This document shows positions 34,730-46,603 of a stretch of DNA of 64,000 bases, piece after piece. Made by a program: the position numbers and the translations under genes. Source of the stretch: Nemania diffusa (lineage: Eukaryota > Ascomycota > Sordariomycetes > Xylariales > Xylariaceae). Below the pieces are notes generated by a model, which did not search any database, was not told where the DNA came from, and was given only the letters and a program-made list of their open reading frames with translations. The stretch covers positions 3,286,001-3,350,000 of the forward strand of contig JBBPUQ010000001.1 of NCBI GenBank assembly GCA_038501195.1, read 5' to 3'. How positions within the stretch are numbered: the first letter of the stretch is position 1; every line of letters starts with the position of its first letter.

Positions 34730-36009
34730 ATGGAGAGAGCCCAGGCAAACCCGCTTCTATCAACACAGAAGTCCTCCGACTCCAGTCTACAGCCAGTTCT
34801 GCATCCTCTGGTCCTCCTCACCATCTCCGACTACATCACGCGCCACACCCTCAGAGAACAGCCCGGTCCCATTATCGGTGCATTGATAGGCCAGCAAAAT
34901 GGCCGCGAAGTCACCATAGAGCATGCTTTCGAGTGTGCTATACGCACCGAAAATGACAAGGTCGTGCTAGATGATGAATGGTTTACTCAGCGGCTGCAGC
35001 AGAGTGTGTTCTACCCGGTCCTATTTGGCAAACCCCATGTAAACATATTTCTAACGATGGGTCTTTAGTGAAAACCATACATACTTCTCCCCAGCTAGAC
35101 TTTGTTGGCTGGTACACCCTATTTCCAAGGAGCGGCCCGACCCCATCGATCCTCGCCATCCACGACTCGATTCTCTCCAAGTACAATGAATCCTCCCTGC
35201 TACTTGGCTTCCACTCAGAAGAGTCCATTCGGCACGACGCAGGTAGCAGGCTGCCCATATCTATCTACGAGTCGAACTACGAGGCCGACGAATGGAAAAA
35301 TGAGGAGGGGGAGGACAATGAGATGCATGACGTAGAGCTCCCGCTCCAGCTCAAGTTCCGCGAACTGCCGTACTGTGTGGAAACAGGCGAGGCTGAGATG
35401 ATTAGTATGGATTTCGTCGCTAAAGGGGCCGGGAATGCGACCGCTGTTGAACCACGAGAGCAGAAGACGGTCATGCCGGGAAATACCGACGACCCCAAGG
35501 GCAAGCGGAAGATGAAAGTCTTGGAGTCGGCGGCAGATAACTCGAGTTCTATGGAAGGCGAAGCGCACTACCTCGGAAGAGAGGACGAGGAAATGATCGC
35601 AGCCCTAACGGCAAAGGCAAACTCAATCAAGATGCTACATTCCCGCATCAAGCTCCTAGTCACCTACCTCGAACGACTGCCCCCATCCCACCTGACAGGC
35701 GATGATACCACTATGGTCACTGGTGAGGGTGATCCTACCACACCTTCCCACACCATACTTCGATCCATTCAAGCTCTTGTGAATAGACTATCGCTGGTGG
35801 TTCCCTCAGCGAACAAGGCGTTTGAGGAGGAGATGCTCAGCGAGGCAAATGATGTGCATCTTATGGAGTTGCTCAACGGCGTATTGCAAAGCACTGTTAG
35901 ACTTCGAGCTCTCGGCAAAATACACGACATCGTTGAGTCAACTAGAAATCAGAATAAAAAACATCTAGATGACTCTAAGGCTCTGGGTTCTCGATTTGCT
36001 GAGATTTAG
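34730..36009 (+). CDS. CSN6: COP9 signalosome subunit 6 (CSN6)
   Basis: Subunit of the COP9 signalosome that removes Nedd8 from cullins; CSN6 is the catalytically inactive MPN partner of CSN5. Exons 34730-35003 and 35069-36009 (65-nt intron GTGTGT, branch CTAAC, TTTAG) give 404 residues. The MPN domain starts at LHPLVLLTISDYITRH and includes PGPIIGALIGQQNGREVTIEHAFE and DDEWFTQRL, then KTIHTSPQLDFVGWYTLFPRSGPTPS; the metal-binding HxH of the JAMM motif is absent (WYTLFP), as expected for CSN6. An acidic insert (EWKNEEGEDNE) and a Lys-rich linker precede the C-terminal helices (MIAALTAKANSIKMLHSRIKLLVTYLERLP, then LMELLNGVLQSTVRLRALGKIHDIV) that enter the signalosome helical bundle. Confidence 0.93.
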
Positions 36010-36633
36010 GAATCCACACCCCGTACCCGCAAGAGGTCACTGACAACAATGCGGAACCAGAAATGAATAAGGAATAGCATTTGCATGGCGAAGGAGGCGT
36101 TTTGTACCTGGACGAGCTGCTTGGGGCATTCAATGAAATCCATTAGAGACTAGGCTTAGCTCTGGGTATTGCGTATGCGTTACTACCAGCCATGATAGAC
36201 GATGGCCCATGATAAGAGGTAGACAGGAATACAATCGTGAGAACCCCTTAATTTGAATCTTAGATATCTGGATATCTATTATCATAGGATAGACTACGAG
36301 AGGCAGATTACGTCCTAATGAAAAGATTTGATGTAGGATGCGACCTGTACTTCACACCACATCTACTGCCGCTCTACTAGCGTGTATCTAACTCAAGTCG
36401 TCACCGCCCCGGTTCTAAGACAGGAGACAGAAACGAACCTCTGCACCATTATATAAAAGATCTGTGGTCCTCACTGCCAAAATCAAGCTCGCCCGAGCAT
36501 ATAGTCTTGCCCAAATCCCGTGTAACCCGGCACATACAAAGAAAAAAAGGGAATGCATAATTAAAACTAGCGCATCAAGGAAAACCGTTCAATAAGGGGC
36601 GTGCGTTCTAGCGCGAAGGAATTTCGTGGGTTC
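36010..36633. other. Intergenic region between convergent CSN6 and dehydrogenase
   Basis: About 620 bp holding both 3' ends; no gene or repeat seen. Confidence 0.5.
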
Positions 36634-38119
36634 CTAAGCTTCGATGACGACCTTGAGAACGAGGTTTCCATCATTATCCACGGTCCTGCCAGCTAGTTCG
36701 AAAGCGTCCTTGGCCGCGGATAGCCCCTTGAATCGATGAGTCACCATATTGTCGAGACTCGGTAATATGGATCTAGCGCCGCCGTGGCCCTGAGGAGAAA
36801 GCAGCCGGATTCCCGTTGCGTAAGTATTTGCATAGCGAAAGATGCCGAGGATGTCAATTTCCTTGAGGTGTGCTACTGACAGTGGTACCGTCTGAATAGG
36901 GGTTCCCATGCCGACCATGATGACCTTACCTCCGGGGCGAGTAGCATACAGGCAAGTCTGCATGCAAGCCTCTTTCCCGGTACATTCAAAGGCAATATCA
37001 ACACCCTCGTCTTCATCCTGGTTCTGAAATTCTGGTGGTGGCCTGGAGACGGAGAGGATATCGGCTGCTAGGTGCCTAGCATGCTCGAGTTGCCCCTGAT
37101 ACGAGTTGGAAATGATGCTGCTAGGTGTCATAGACCCTGGCTCAAAAGTGGTCGAGTTGCTGGAGATAGATGCACTACTAGTAGATAGGTGTAACGGCCG
37201 AGAAACAACGAAGCCATGGGTCGCGAAGCCGTGTTTAATGGCGTAATCTACCCGGCCGACATCTACATCGGCGATAGTAACTGATGTGCAGCCTGACTGG
37301 AGTGCCATGGCTGCAGTCAGAAGACCGACTGTTCCAGCTCCCATGACAAGCGCTGTAGAACCAGGGGATGGATTGGCACGATTCACAGCGCGAATGCCTA
37401 CAGACAAGGGCTCCAATAGAGCTGCAGCCTCGAAAGAGACATGATCGGGGAGTCTTTTTCGAGGTTAGCATCTTAATATGCATTAATATGAAAGGTAGAC
37501 AATGTGAAGCTAAATTTAATACGCACTTATGACACCAGACTGCCGGGTGGTTTATTCTTTCCTGCAAAGTACCCTGAAAGTGAGGCACGCTCTTGGCACT
37601 ACTCCTGAAGCGCATCTTCTTGCATAGGTTATATCTGCCTTGCCTGCAGATGCTGCACTGGCTGCAGGGAATACCAACTTCTAGGGCAACCCTATCCCCA
37701 ATCTTGAAGCCGGTCACTTGTGGACCAACCGCGACAATGGTACCAGACGACTCATGGCCCAGGGAAAGGGGTTGACAAGCGCAGAGGTCTCCATTCGCAA
37801 ATTTCTTGTAGTACGAAACATCTGAACCGCAGATTCCAGTCGAGTGGATAGAGATCTGAAGCTCGCCGTCCCTGGGTGGTTCAATGCTCCTCGTCTCCTA
37901 TTACCGCGCGATCAGTTAAATCGGATACCAGGATATACAAACTCGGTAGGCATTGAACCCCAAATTCTGTGTAACAAGAAGGCAATGATTGAGGTGAGGT
38001 AATCTCACCAATCGCAGATCCCTCGGTCCATGCAGTACCGAGGCACTAATCGTTTGAGACCCTTTCCCATGGACGGGTAGCTGCATTGGCGCAATCTCGG
38101 TCGTAGCAGAGGGTGCCAT
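36634..38119 (-). CDS. Zinc-dependent medium-chain dehydrogenase, sorbitol/xylitol dehydrogenase type
   Basis: NAD(P)-linked polyol or alcohol oxidoreductase of the MDR superfamily. Exons 38119-38009, 37897-37527 and 37453-36634 give 433 residues; introns 111 nt (GTGAGA...AATAG) and 73 nt (GTGCGT...AAAAAG) restore LRL-ETRS and CHK-LPDHVSF. Catalytic zinc ligands Cys60 (GICGSD), His85 and Glu86 (GHESSG) are present, as are the four structural-zinc cysteines Cys115, Cys118, Cys121 and Cys129 (CSQCSICRQGRYNLC). The Rossmann motif GAGTVGLLTAAM follows LLEPLSVG. A Ser/Thr/Pro-rich insert of about 60 residues lies between the second strand pair (after GFVVSRPL) and GVDIAFECTGKEA, longer than in standard sorbitol dehydrogenases. 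The substrate (sorbitol, xylitol, arabinitol or other) cannot be fixed from sequence. No sugar-catabolic neighbours are nearby. Confidence 0.87.
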
Positions 38120-41100
38120 ATCGATGACAGCGTAGGATGCCGCTTATAGGAGAAGCTCCTCGAAAGGAATCTTGGTATATACAATGTCTTGCAACTGCTA
38201 CTTGGATATAGATCCAACTGCCGTTTCAGGATCGAATATTAGAAGAGATAGAATAGAAAAGGCAGCTCGATAGATATAAGGCCCTAAGCATACATCAAGC
38301 GCCTCTCTTTATATAATAGATAAGGGACGAGAAACTCTACCACTTCAGTAGAGAAGAGCAAAACGCCATAGCATTGAGAGAGCATTGACTCTCTTCTGTA
38401 CTTATAGTCAGGGCATATAATTATGGATCTGTTCAAGGGCATGTTCCGCAGCCTTTGATAGTCAATGCCCCGGGCAACTTGGTGGGACGGAGCAATGCCG
38501 TTGCTCGCGGGCTGCCGGAGAACCTCCATCAGTCCACTACGTCAAGCCAAAGATCAGCCAGTATATTACGTTTCACCGTCTGGGGATGTGCATGCAGCTA
38601 GCCGGTACGATGTGACCGTGAAAACCGGATAGACAATATGCCTACAGGAGCTCATGAACTTCTGATATCCCGATGCTGGTGGTTCGTCCTAGAGTGAGAT
38701 ATGAGATCCATAGATGTTAATATGTTGGTGCTGCTATCGGTCTGCTTCTTACTGAGATTATATCGACACAAATATGCTGCGGCAGCATCGAGAGATTTAA
38801 TCAATATATTCCATATGTTATCCTCTTGATAGGGCATACATACAACTGTGGTACTTCGGGAGCGCAGTGGCTGCTGTCGAGGCCGGGCAGATCTACAACC
38901 GATCTACGCAGTATTGATTTTACATCTGGTCAAAGAACGAGGTTACCTAGCATTAGGTATGTACGCAATAATCTTCCTATCCTATGAGGACGCACATATA
39001 CAGTCACGACAGAGCCAATAGCGGCAGGCTCGTTGCCACATATGATAAGATAAAAAGAAATGGAGTACCTAAACAGCTCAAGGCATACACATAACACATA
39101 CATATGAGGTAGGTAGGTACACCCAGGTATTCAAGCCATATTTCAATACAAATCAAGTTGTCTTCCGATTAAAAGGAATGGCGCAACTCCCCAGTGGTCT
39201 TCGGTGCCTGCCCTACCTGACGGTATTATCGGCAACAGGTACTTACCTCTGGGCTTCGACTTCCCGCTCAATGCTTCATTGGATTTGAATTGAGGCCAAG
39301 GCACCTTACCCGCTAAGGTACCGGGTATAAATAGTGTACCTACATAAGGCAGGTATGTATCTTAGGTAGGTAAGTACATCGTATGTAGGTGAGCACTTCG
39401 TTCTATCGATACATGCCTCTTCACCGCCCTCGTCGTTCGCGGGGCTTGACAAGCCGGGAGATCGATACTTCCCATTTATAGCTCCTTACATCTACCAACT
39501 TACGTACCTACTTATAGGTACTTTATATGAAGCGGTCATAGTACCTATATGTATATTCTCCGCTCCTCTCTGTTTTCTGCGTGATTACTCGATACGCATA
39601 GAGACCATGTTCCATCCATGCTTGATGATGCCTATGCGCATCCTTATTAGTTCTCTCTACCGCGTTTGCTACCGATCCTGCATGTCGCCACTATCAAGCC
39701 CGCGGCTGTGCGCAGGCTAGGCCACCCGATCGAGCTATATATCTAGCGATTGTGGACGTCACAAGCATATCCCAACTCACATATAGCTCTATCTGGCTCG
39801 ACATAGCTGCATATGTCTCACCATCCACGTAGGACCGCCTCCCGGATGACTCCGCTGCCAATAGGAGATAAACGAAATACCAGGTTAAAGGAGCAGTGAG
39901 CTCTCCCTAGCCTTTTGTAGATATATTAATCTATTTGGGTCGTATCAGCGCACGTTGCGTCCCTGCTCCTCCGCATCCCTCATAATCCAGTGACATTTGA
40001 GTAGTGGTATCACTTTGTGATATGCACACCTATACGTATATTCGACATACTCACTGCGGTGGCGGACACGGAAACGAACCACCAGTAAGGAGACGCCAGT
40101 GGTGCTGATGTAGTGGGCGCGCAACAAGGGTTCATTCTCCACTCTCTGATTGCTTGCTAAGGAAGTTATCATCTCTCTTCGATTATCTCTGCGCGGGGAT
40201 GCAGACACGGTGGCGGAGGAACGGCGATATCTACTTCGTACCGTGAGGCCTCGTCCCAGGTCATGGGCCGGTATTACCAGCACAACGGTCAACAACCCTG
40301 TACATAGTGACAACAAGCTGTGCACTCACTCCCGCTTTCCGTACTCGCTGGTCTTTTCAAGGTATGCAACCTTCGCCTTTCTGTTCTGATATTAACCGAT
40401 TTGTTGGTGTTTCTCGAAGGAGGGAAGTAGATATTCCATTTGCAAGCATAGGTGAGACGGTTTTCGCGCCGCTGTTCCAAGCTGAGCGGCCTAGGCAGCT
40501 AATGCAGCTAGGATACCTACCACTACCTGGCTCTATCACATCTAGATTTCTGCAGTAACATACATATATGTCCGTTTCACTTTTCCGAGCAAGAAACCGA
40601 ACACAGTCCCGGCCTTGGGGTTCATAATCTCAGCTCTTCCTAGTCCGAGTCAACAGCCGATAGCCGAACAGCTCAGACCTTATTGCCCAATCGGATGGAT
40701 CCGACTACTTTGGGTACGTGAATACTGTACCACCCCAGTTGTGCGATATGATGTGTCTATTTTAGCAATTAGTCAATCCCGTTGGGTGATTTCACTCGCT
40801 TGCGGCTTAAAAAATGTTATTGCTATTGGTTGAATACCGTTCGAGTTTCCATTTCCTACTATTGCATTAGCGCCTTAGATTGCTCTACTGCTGACAACCC
40901 TGATATCAGATACGATCCTCTAAACGTTTGGACTCATTTATTCAGAGCGCTTGTGCAGCGGCAGAACACCTGCTTTCAGACAAAGGAACTGAGCAGGGGA
41001 AAAGATGCTAGGGCTTACCTTACCCTTGAACTTGAATACCCCACAAAATGCTATGCAAATACCTAGAAACCCTATCACACTTAGGACACCGAAAACACTA

Positions 41101-43645
41101 CGCACCCAAAATTGGACCCCGAGACCACACATCATCCCGCAGGATCTACTAGATAGATCCGAACTTTTCTAATCTGTCGAGCCTGCGATCTGGATTGAAT
41201 AGAAACTAATTTAGTTGTTTTGGATGTTGCCCTAGTATTTTAACCGCTTTTTTTTTCTTGATAGCTTGGGTGATGTACAACTAACGAAATGGCTAGACTC
41301 AACGTCCCTTGCTGCAGATGTCCCGTCCTCCATACCCATTTTCGAAGTAACTCTGCTCCGTTCTAACCGCCATGCCGGGTGAGGGGGACTTATTCCTTGC
41401 TCGACGCACGCCGATACTTGGAGTTCAGGTTTAGGTACGTTTGAGTCGCAAAAGCGCAGACTACCCCGGAGTCTCACCGGCGACAAGCAAAAAAGGACAA
41501 GATGGTCGAGCAACGACACATCGGCCCGTTAACACTGACTGTCTTACAGGTACGTAGAGTCAAAGCACACGTGGGTAATTTTAATGGCAGAGCCTGACTG
41601 AGAGTTTCCCCTAAATTGAACTAAAAAAAAGATACAAGCAATCTTGCTTTAGTTCGTTGACCGTAACCAAGGACCAGCCCGATCAACACTGGATATTGAT
41701 GAGAATAACCGGGTTAGGTACTTGCTCCCAAGACGAACCCCTTAGACTATAAAGCAATATCGTCTCAAAGAGTTTTCTCGTGTAGCAACTACCACTTGTA
41801 GTGTCCCTCTACTGAGCCGGGGTCACACCGAGATCCTACATAGATGGAACCATGCTACTGCCATGGGCATAGATAAGGTAAGAAAAATATAACAACTGCC
41901 AGGGCCGTATGTATGGCCCTTTTCAACGACCTAAAATTTGGTATGATACATGTCTAGCCCGCCCCGCATGCATACAATACTACAGTATAATTATGAGTCT
42001 CTTTAATTTTCCATGCTGTTGTTATAGGGACACCGCCAACACGCATATGGTCTGATAGATGAGTTGATACGCAAGCCCAGCGCTTGCTTGGACGGCCATA
42101 GTCGAGTTAGGAGCTATAATGACGCCGGTCTACGACTTTGATCGTCTTCCCTCCGCAACAGAAAACCCAATGAGCTTCTCTTTATGAATATCTCAACTCG
42201 AGAAATTTCGAAGGACTAACTACAAGCAGATTATACCGTATGTAGGGGGAACAATCGAGATAATACAATTCAATTGGTTCTTCTGTATAAGTGCACATAT
42301 AACAGTATAGCGCTAGTATAAGCTCAGCTATGAGGCACTTTCATATGCCTATATGCATAGACACCCTATGCACATCAGCTCTCAACTGGGACACGGGAAT
42401 AATACAATATCGAAAGAAAAGAGAAACGGGAGAGTGGGGGAAGGATGCGGTAATCCACCCGATGTCGAGTAACCGAGAAATCACTCCCTCGCCTGTAACG
42501 GAGCTATTCGTATCAATGCAAGCAACATAGGATGTAACTCGAGCCACATGAACGACGATTCCCGCATCGTCATCCCTGGGTTGCAAGTGAGCAGAGACGA
42601 AGATGCCACCAATACAAGGCTCCGATGTTCGCTTTCAAGCAGATGCTAGATGTGACCGACCACAGGGGAACGGGTCGGGCTATCATTTTACGGAACAGAA
42701 CCATCGGCATTTGGAGGCCTCTCGCTTTGCATCGTCACCACAAAGGGTACGACTTCATCGGTGAGCACTTCTTCTTGCGTCTATCCACATGTTGGGTAGT
42801 TGCAAAAAGGGCCGGTTCGGACCTCCGAACGGTATATATCCCTCGAACCTACACGAACTTTACATGCTATAGTATTATAGCGTTATCTATATACCACACC
42901 AAAATAGCTACTTACCAGGTGTCCCCAACTCGTCCCCGAATCGGCCTCAGAAAGGACGTTGGGGACGTACATACATAGTTGGTAGATGATGGTATCCCGG
43001 ATGCCTATTATCAGCCTTGGTATTAGCATAAGGAACCAATAGCCTATTCAGAGAGCCAATGGAAAACTAGAACGGGGCCTTTAGCTTGATCCTGAGTAAC
43101 TGATTAACGGTTGTTAGGGTTCTTTCCCTTTTCGTTTTCGTCTTCGCGCTGATATTCCTGCGTTGGATTCTTTCCTAGATACGCCCAAGTAGCCTCGGTT
43201 TAGACTATTAACGGTCAATTTATACAACACCCTCTAAAGCAGGTACCAAATCTAGATCAATCTAGACTATGGGTGCAAATCGGGAAGTGTCGTTTAGACA
43301 CCTCTAAACGTTTCTGCTATGTCCGCTATGCTGTCATGCACAGGCCTTATTCTTTTTTCTTTTTTTTTTTTTTTAAAAAAGGGGCAGGGGGTTGGGGTTG
43401 CAAAGAGCAAATTTCCAGTGCAGCTGGAAAGAAACAATAAGATTAGGACCAATACGTGCAATATCTTTGATACATCTTTACATGACAGGCGGCTAGGCAT
43501 ATGGCTCTAAGCTTTACACACCACCTATCTTTCGCGGCACCATTGACTTGACTTATGTTAAAGCGTCCATAGTTCTCATCTTCCGCACTTGTCCGCATTC
43601 ACTTATCTCTCCCTCTATTTCCTGACCGGCTCAGGAACTGGGCCA
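38120..43645. other. 5.5 kb gene-free region
   Basis: The largest gap in the window. ORFs up to 126 codons occur on both strands but overlap one another, are rich in Cys, Arg, Tyr and Thr as random translations are, and none joins others across splice sites into a recognisable family. It contains dense TACC/GGTA patches (39108-39120 and 39315-39560), many ATATGTA-type words and a poly-T/poly-A run at about 43352-43381. No tRNA, rRNA or transposon gene could be read. Confidence 0.6.
39315..39560. repeat. Dense TACC/GGTA tetranucleotide patch
   Basis: Repeated words such as TTAGGTAGGTAAGTAC, GTATGTAGGT and TACGTACCTACTTATAGGTAC on both strands, imperfect and interrupted. Similar patches occur in at least seven other intergenic regions of the window and not in coding exons. 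It looks like degenerate microsatellite or a dispersed short-element family; the sequence does not say which. Confidence 0.6.
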
Positions 43646-45597
43646 TCAAAACGTGCTAGTAGCAAGCCGACTCGCCGCATTCCTAGCATCCACACGATCC
43701 TCATCATCCTCTTCCGGTAAGCCAGGCATGGGCGCTCCCGCATTCGCGGGGGACTTCGCCCCTTGTATGCTCTCCCCAGCGTCTTCTTCCTCGTTCACGC
43801 CCGCCATGATGCTTCCCGAGACGTTCCGGCTTAGACTGTCCGTGCGCCTCGGTACGCCGCTCCAGGCGTCGCCCTTGGGTCCCTGGCTGACAGCAACGCT
43901 TGTGCGCCGTACTGTCGGATGGGATTCTCGACCAAGACGGCTGAGTCCGCCAGAGGCGTCGATAGCTCTGATGTCTGGCCGCACGCTCTCTAGAAGTGCT
44001 AGAGTCCGGCGTTCGGCTTCGATTTCGCGCAGTACGAACTCGCGAATGCTGCCTCGTAGGTCGGCTGACGTCCGCGCGAACCACTTGCGGCGCTCGTTGA
44101 CGAGATTCTGCGTGACTTGTGTCGTCTTCTGGTAGAGTTCGTGTTCAGTGTTCCTGGCTTCGTCAAGAGCAGCGATGGCTTCGTCAACCTTCTCGCGGCG
44201 CACGCTCGAGCTGGACTTGAGTCGGTCAGCTGCGGTCGTCTTGCTCCGTGTGGTGTCCTGGGCTTGAAGAAACTCGCGAATGAGAAGTTGTCGATTCGTC
44301 AACGTCTCTTTAACAATGAAGGCGTCCTGTGAGTGATACTGAAAGGAATCCCCAAGGGTCGTAGCTTCAGCTGTAGCTTGAGCGGCATGACAGTCTCCCA
44401 CGGTCTGGACAATCTTCCCGAGTTTTCGATAGGCATTTGCCAACCCCTGATGTGGTTCCTGTACGCTCATAGCACCGATCTTCACGCCGAAGTCCGACTC
44501 AGAAAGTCCCAGACCTAAAATATGTTAACTAAACTGGGGACAGCACCAGGTTATAGTAATGATATACCTCTTCGTGACTTGACTAGTCGGTCCACCTTAT
44601 GCCCTGCATCCATCGAACCCAAGTAAAAGAGCTTCACGATGGGACGTGCTTCCGCGAGCTCTGGGGTGTCGTCTGGGGGCGGTGCAAACTGCTTTAAGAC
44701 CTTTCTTCGCACACCGGTGGCGGGCTGTTTTCGCTTTATCATGGGGCTGTAGCCAAAGTCGCTCTCGACAAACAAGACCATCTCATCATCCATCACCAGC
44801 ACCTCGTTGCTGCATACGTAGTTGAACCATCTCTGCATAAGCGCTTTAACGCGGGCCTCGTCTTCGTCTGTGCCGGCGCCGGCAGACGTCAACGCAGGGG
44901 GCACGGCTGGTACCATGGCATTAGGGTTAGCGGATATCAGATGGGCGGCGAGCTTGATGAATTCGGAATGTAAACGGCGGACATCGCGGAATTGGGTGGT
45001 CCGGAACTTGGGTATATTTGTCTTCGCTCTCAATTAGCTTCTGGAGAGCCCGTGCTGGTTATAGGGGTGGGCTCCTACATGGACATCAAACCTCAGAATG
45101 GGATCTTTCTTGCCGGTCCTCTCCAGGCCTGTGAGCTTTGCTTGTAGCTTGTACTGAGGCCCAGGTGGCCTACGCGGCTGTTGCGCCTGCTGTGCCGCGG
45201 GGGCATTTGATGAGCCGTTGTTGGGGGTTTCGCCCCGTGGTGGCAACTGTTGCTGCGGCGCACTCGCACTCGCACTCGCACCTGGTTGTGCTGCGGGCTC
45301 AGAGCCGAAGCCGACCTGCTGCTGTTGCGAAGGCTCGGGCTGCTCTGGGGGGCTGTAGTCGGTGGTCGAAGCGGTGCTGCTCGCTGTATTCGGCCTCTTG
45401 AAGGGATCAATTCCCGGGTCGTCCTGCGCAAAGCCATTGCCGGGCTCTCGGCCTCCGTACTGGTACGGCGTTGGCGATTGGGAGCTAGATATGGAGTTGT
45501 AGCTCGTGGCATTGCGCTGGGGGGTCGCGGGCGGTGAGCCCCATGGCGATGCACCGGCGGGATGCTCGTCGTCTTGTATAGACGATCGATAGTCCAT
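43646..45597 (-). CDS. VPS17: Vacuolar protein sorting protein Vps17 (retromer sorting nexin)
   Basis: Sorting nexin that pairs with Vps5 to form the membrane-bending half of retromer, returning cargo receptors from endosome to Golgi. Exons 45597-45079, 45021-44568 and 44514-43646 give 613 residues; introns are 57 nt (GTAGGA, branch CTAAT, CGAAG) and 53 nt (GTATAT...TTTTAG). The start was set at MDYRSSIQDD, the usual Vps17 beginning, not the in-frame ATG 36 codons upstream. Residues 1-150 are disordered and Pro/Gln/Ala/Ser-rich. A PX domain follows from YKLQAKLTGLERTGKKDPILRFDV through FRDVRRLHSEF to FVESDFGYSP. The C-terminal BAR domain is coiled coil, with GAMSVQEPHQGLANAYRKLGKIV, AFIVKETLTNRQLLIREFLQ and VNERRKWFARTSADLR. 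The acidic and Pro-rich tail is not conserved. Confidence 0.93.
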
Positions 45598-46603
45598 GTT
45601 CGGAAGCACGCAGCTGATCGTCAATCGAAAGATTCGAGGTTGGTTCGGGGGTTGAGGCGGGATAAACCGAGCGGCTCCTGAGGTAACCGGCCAAGTTATC
45701 AGCACAACAAGTCAGTCGAAGCTACTCTACTTTAGCAATAAAACCAAAGTGCGCAAAGACTCCATGCGCAAATGCAGAGAATACGAAGTCGCGCAGAGTT
45801 GTGTAGTGCCGAAGTTCGGGAGAAACAAGAAGCAATACTAAGTACGCAGTATGTAGATACCAGTAAGTTCAACCACTTATGATGGTGAAGTTGCGGGTCG
45901 GCCACTTTGGTTACCTGGTTCAACAATGATGCTAGCATACATGTACATAGTAGGGTGTTGTGCACCCAAGTAGTACCTATCTAGTCTACCTACCTATTAG
46001 TAACCTTAGGTAGATATTTCCTGTCCGCAGGGGATTTCCAGGTACCTACCATCCACTAATATACCTACCTGTAGGTACAGGTATAGAGCAATACTGGCTG
46101 CCTAAGACATGGGTAGGTTTGACTACCTCTACCTACTTACATGGTACCTATCTATAAGGGGCCCACCCCAGGCTATAGGGATCCTCAGCCACTTTGGCGG
46201 GGCTAACCTGCAAGGTCGTCTTTTGGCTTGGGCTGTGCATCTAACAGCCTCTAACACCAACCAGAACTCGCACATGTGGAGGGGAACATATGCATGCTAC
46301 TATCTCCTACATACTGCGTATATGTATGGCGTAGAGAGGTTGGTAGGTATTTCTTATTATGAGGTAGGTCGGCTGAGGCAATTGGACATGGTAACAACTA
46401 ATGAGTACTATAAGGAATTACTTCCGGCTCATGTTAAATCTCCCTTTCGCAATTCCCAAAACCAGAGAGAAAGAAGGGCTGGCAGTGGCTGACACTGGCT
46501 GTCTCCCCATGACCTAATTAAAATTTAACAGAAAAAAAGAAGATATTGCACTCCTTTTCGGAGTCAAAGGGCAATACCAAATTCACGGCATCAATTCGGG
46601 GAT
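45598..46603. other. Divergent promoter region of VPS17 and MEF2
   Basis: About 1 kb, with a dense TACC/GGTA patch at 45972-46084 containing both orientations of the word. A 127-codon plus-strand ORF at 46109 is rich in Tyr, Leu and His and has no family resemblance, so it was not annotated as a gene. Confidence 0.55.
45972..46084. repeat. TACC/GGTA patch in the VPS17-MEF2 promoter
   Basis: Contains TAGTACCTATCTAG, CTACCTACCTATTAG, CCTTAGGTAG, GGTACCTACC and ATACCTACCTGTAGGTAC within about 110 bp, forming several short inverted pairs. Seen directly; function unknown. Confidence 0.6.

Noticed and set aside
39945..40325. 126-codon minus-strand ORF in the long gap
   Set aside because: Overlapped by ORFs on both strands; composition typical of translated non-coding DNA.
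43340..43385. Poly-T/poly-A run as a retroelement tail
   Set aside because: No element body or target-site duplication visible on either side.
45598..45705. In-frame upstream ATG of VPS17
   Set aside because: The MDYRSS start matches the usual beginning of the family, and the 36 extra residues look like translated leader.
46109..46492. 127-codon plus-strand ORF upstream of MEF2
   Set aside because: Random composition, no splice partner and no family resemblance; it lies in a repeat-rich promoter.
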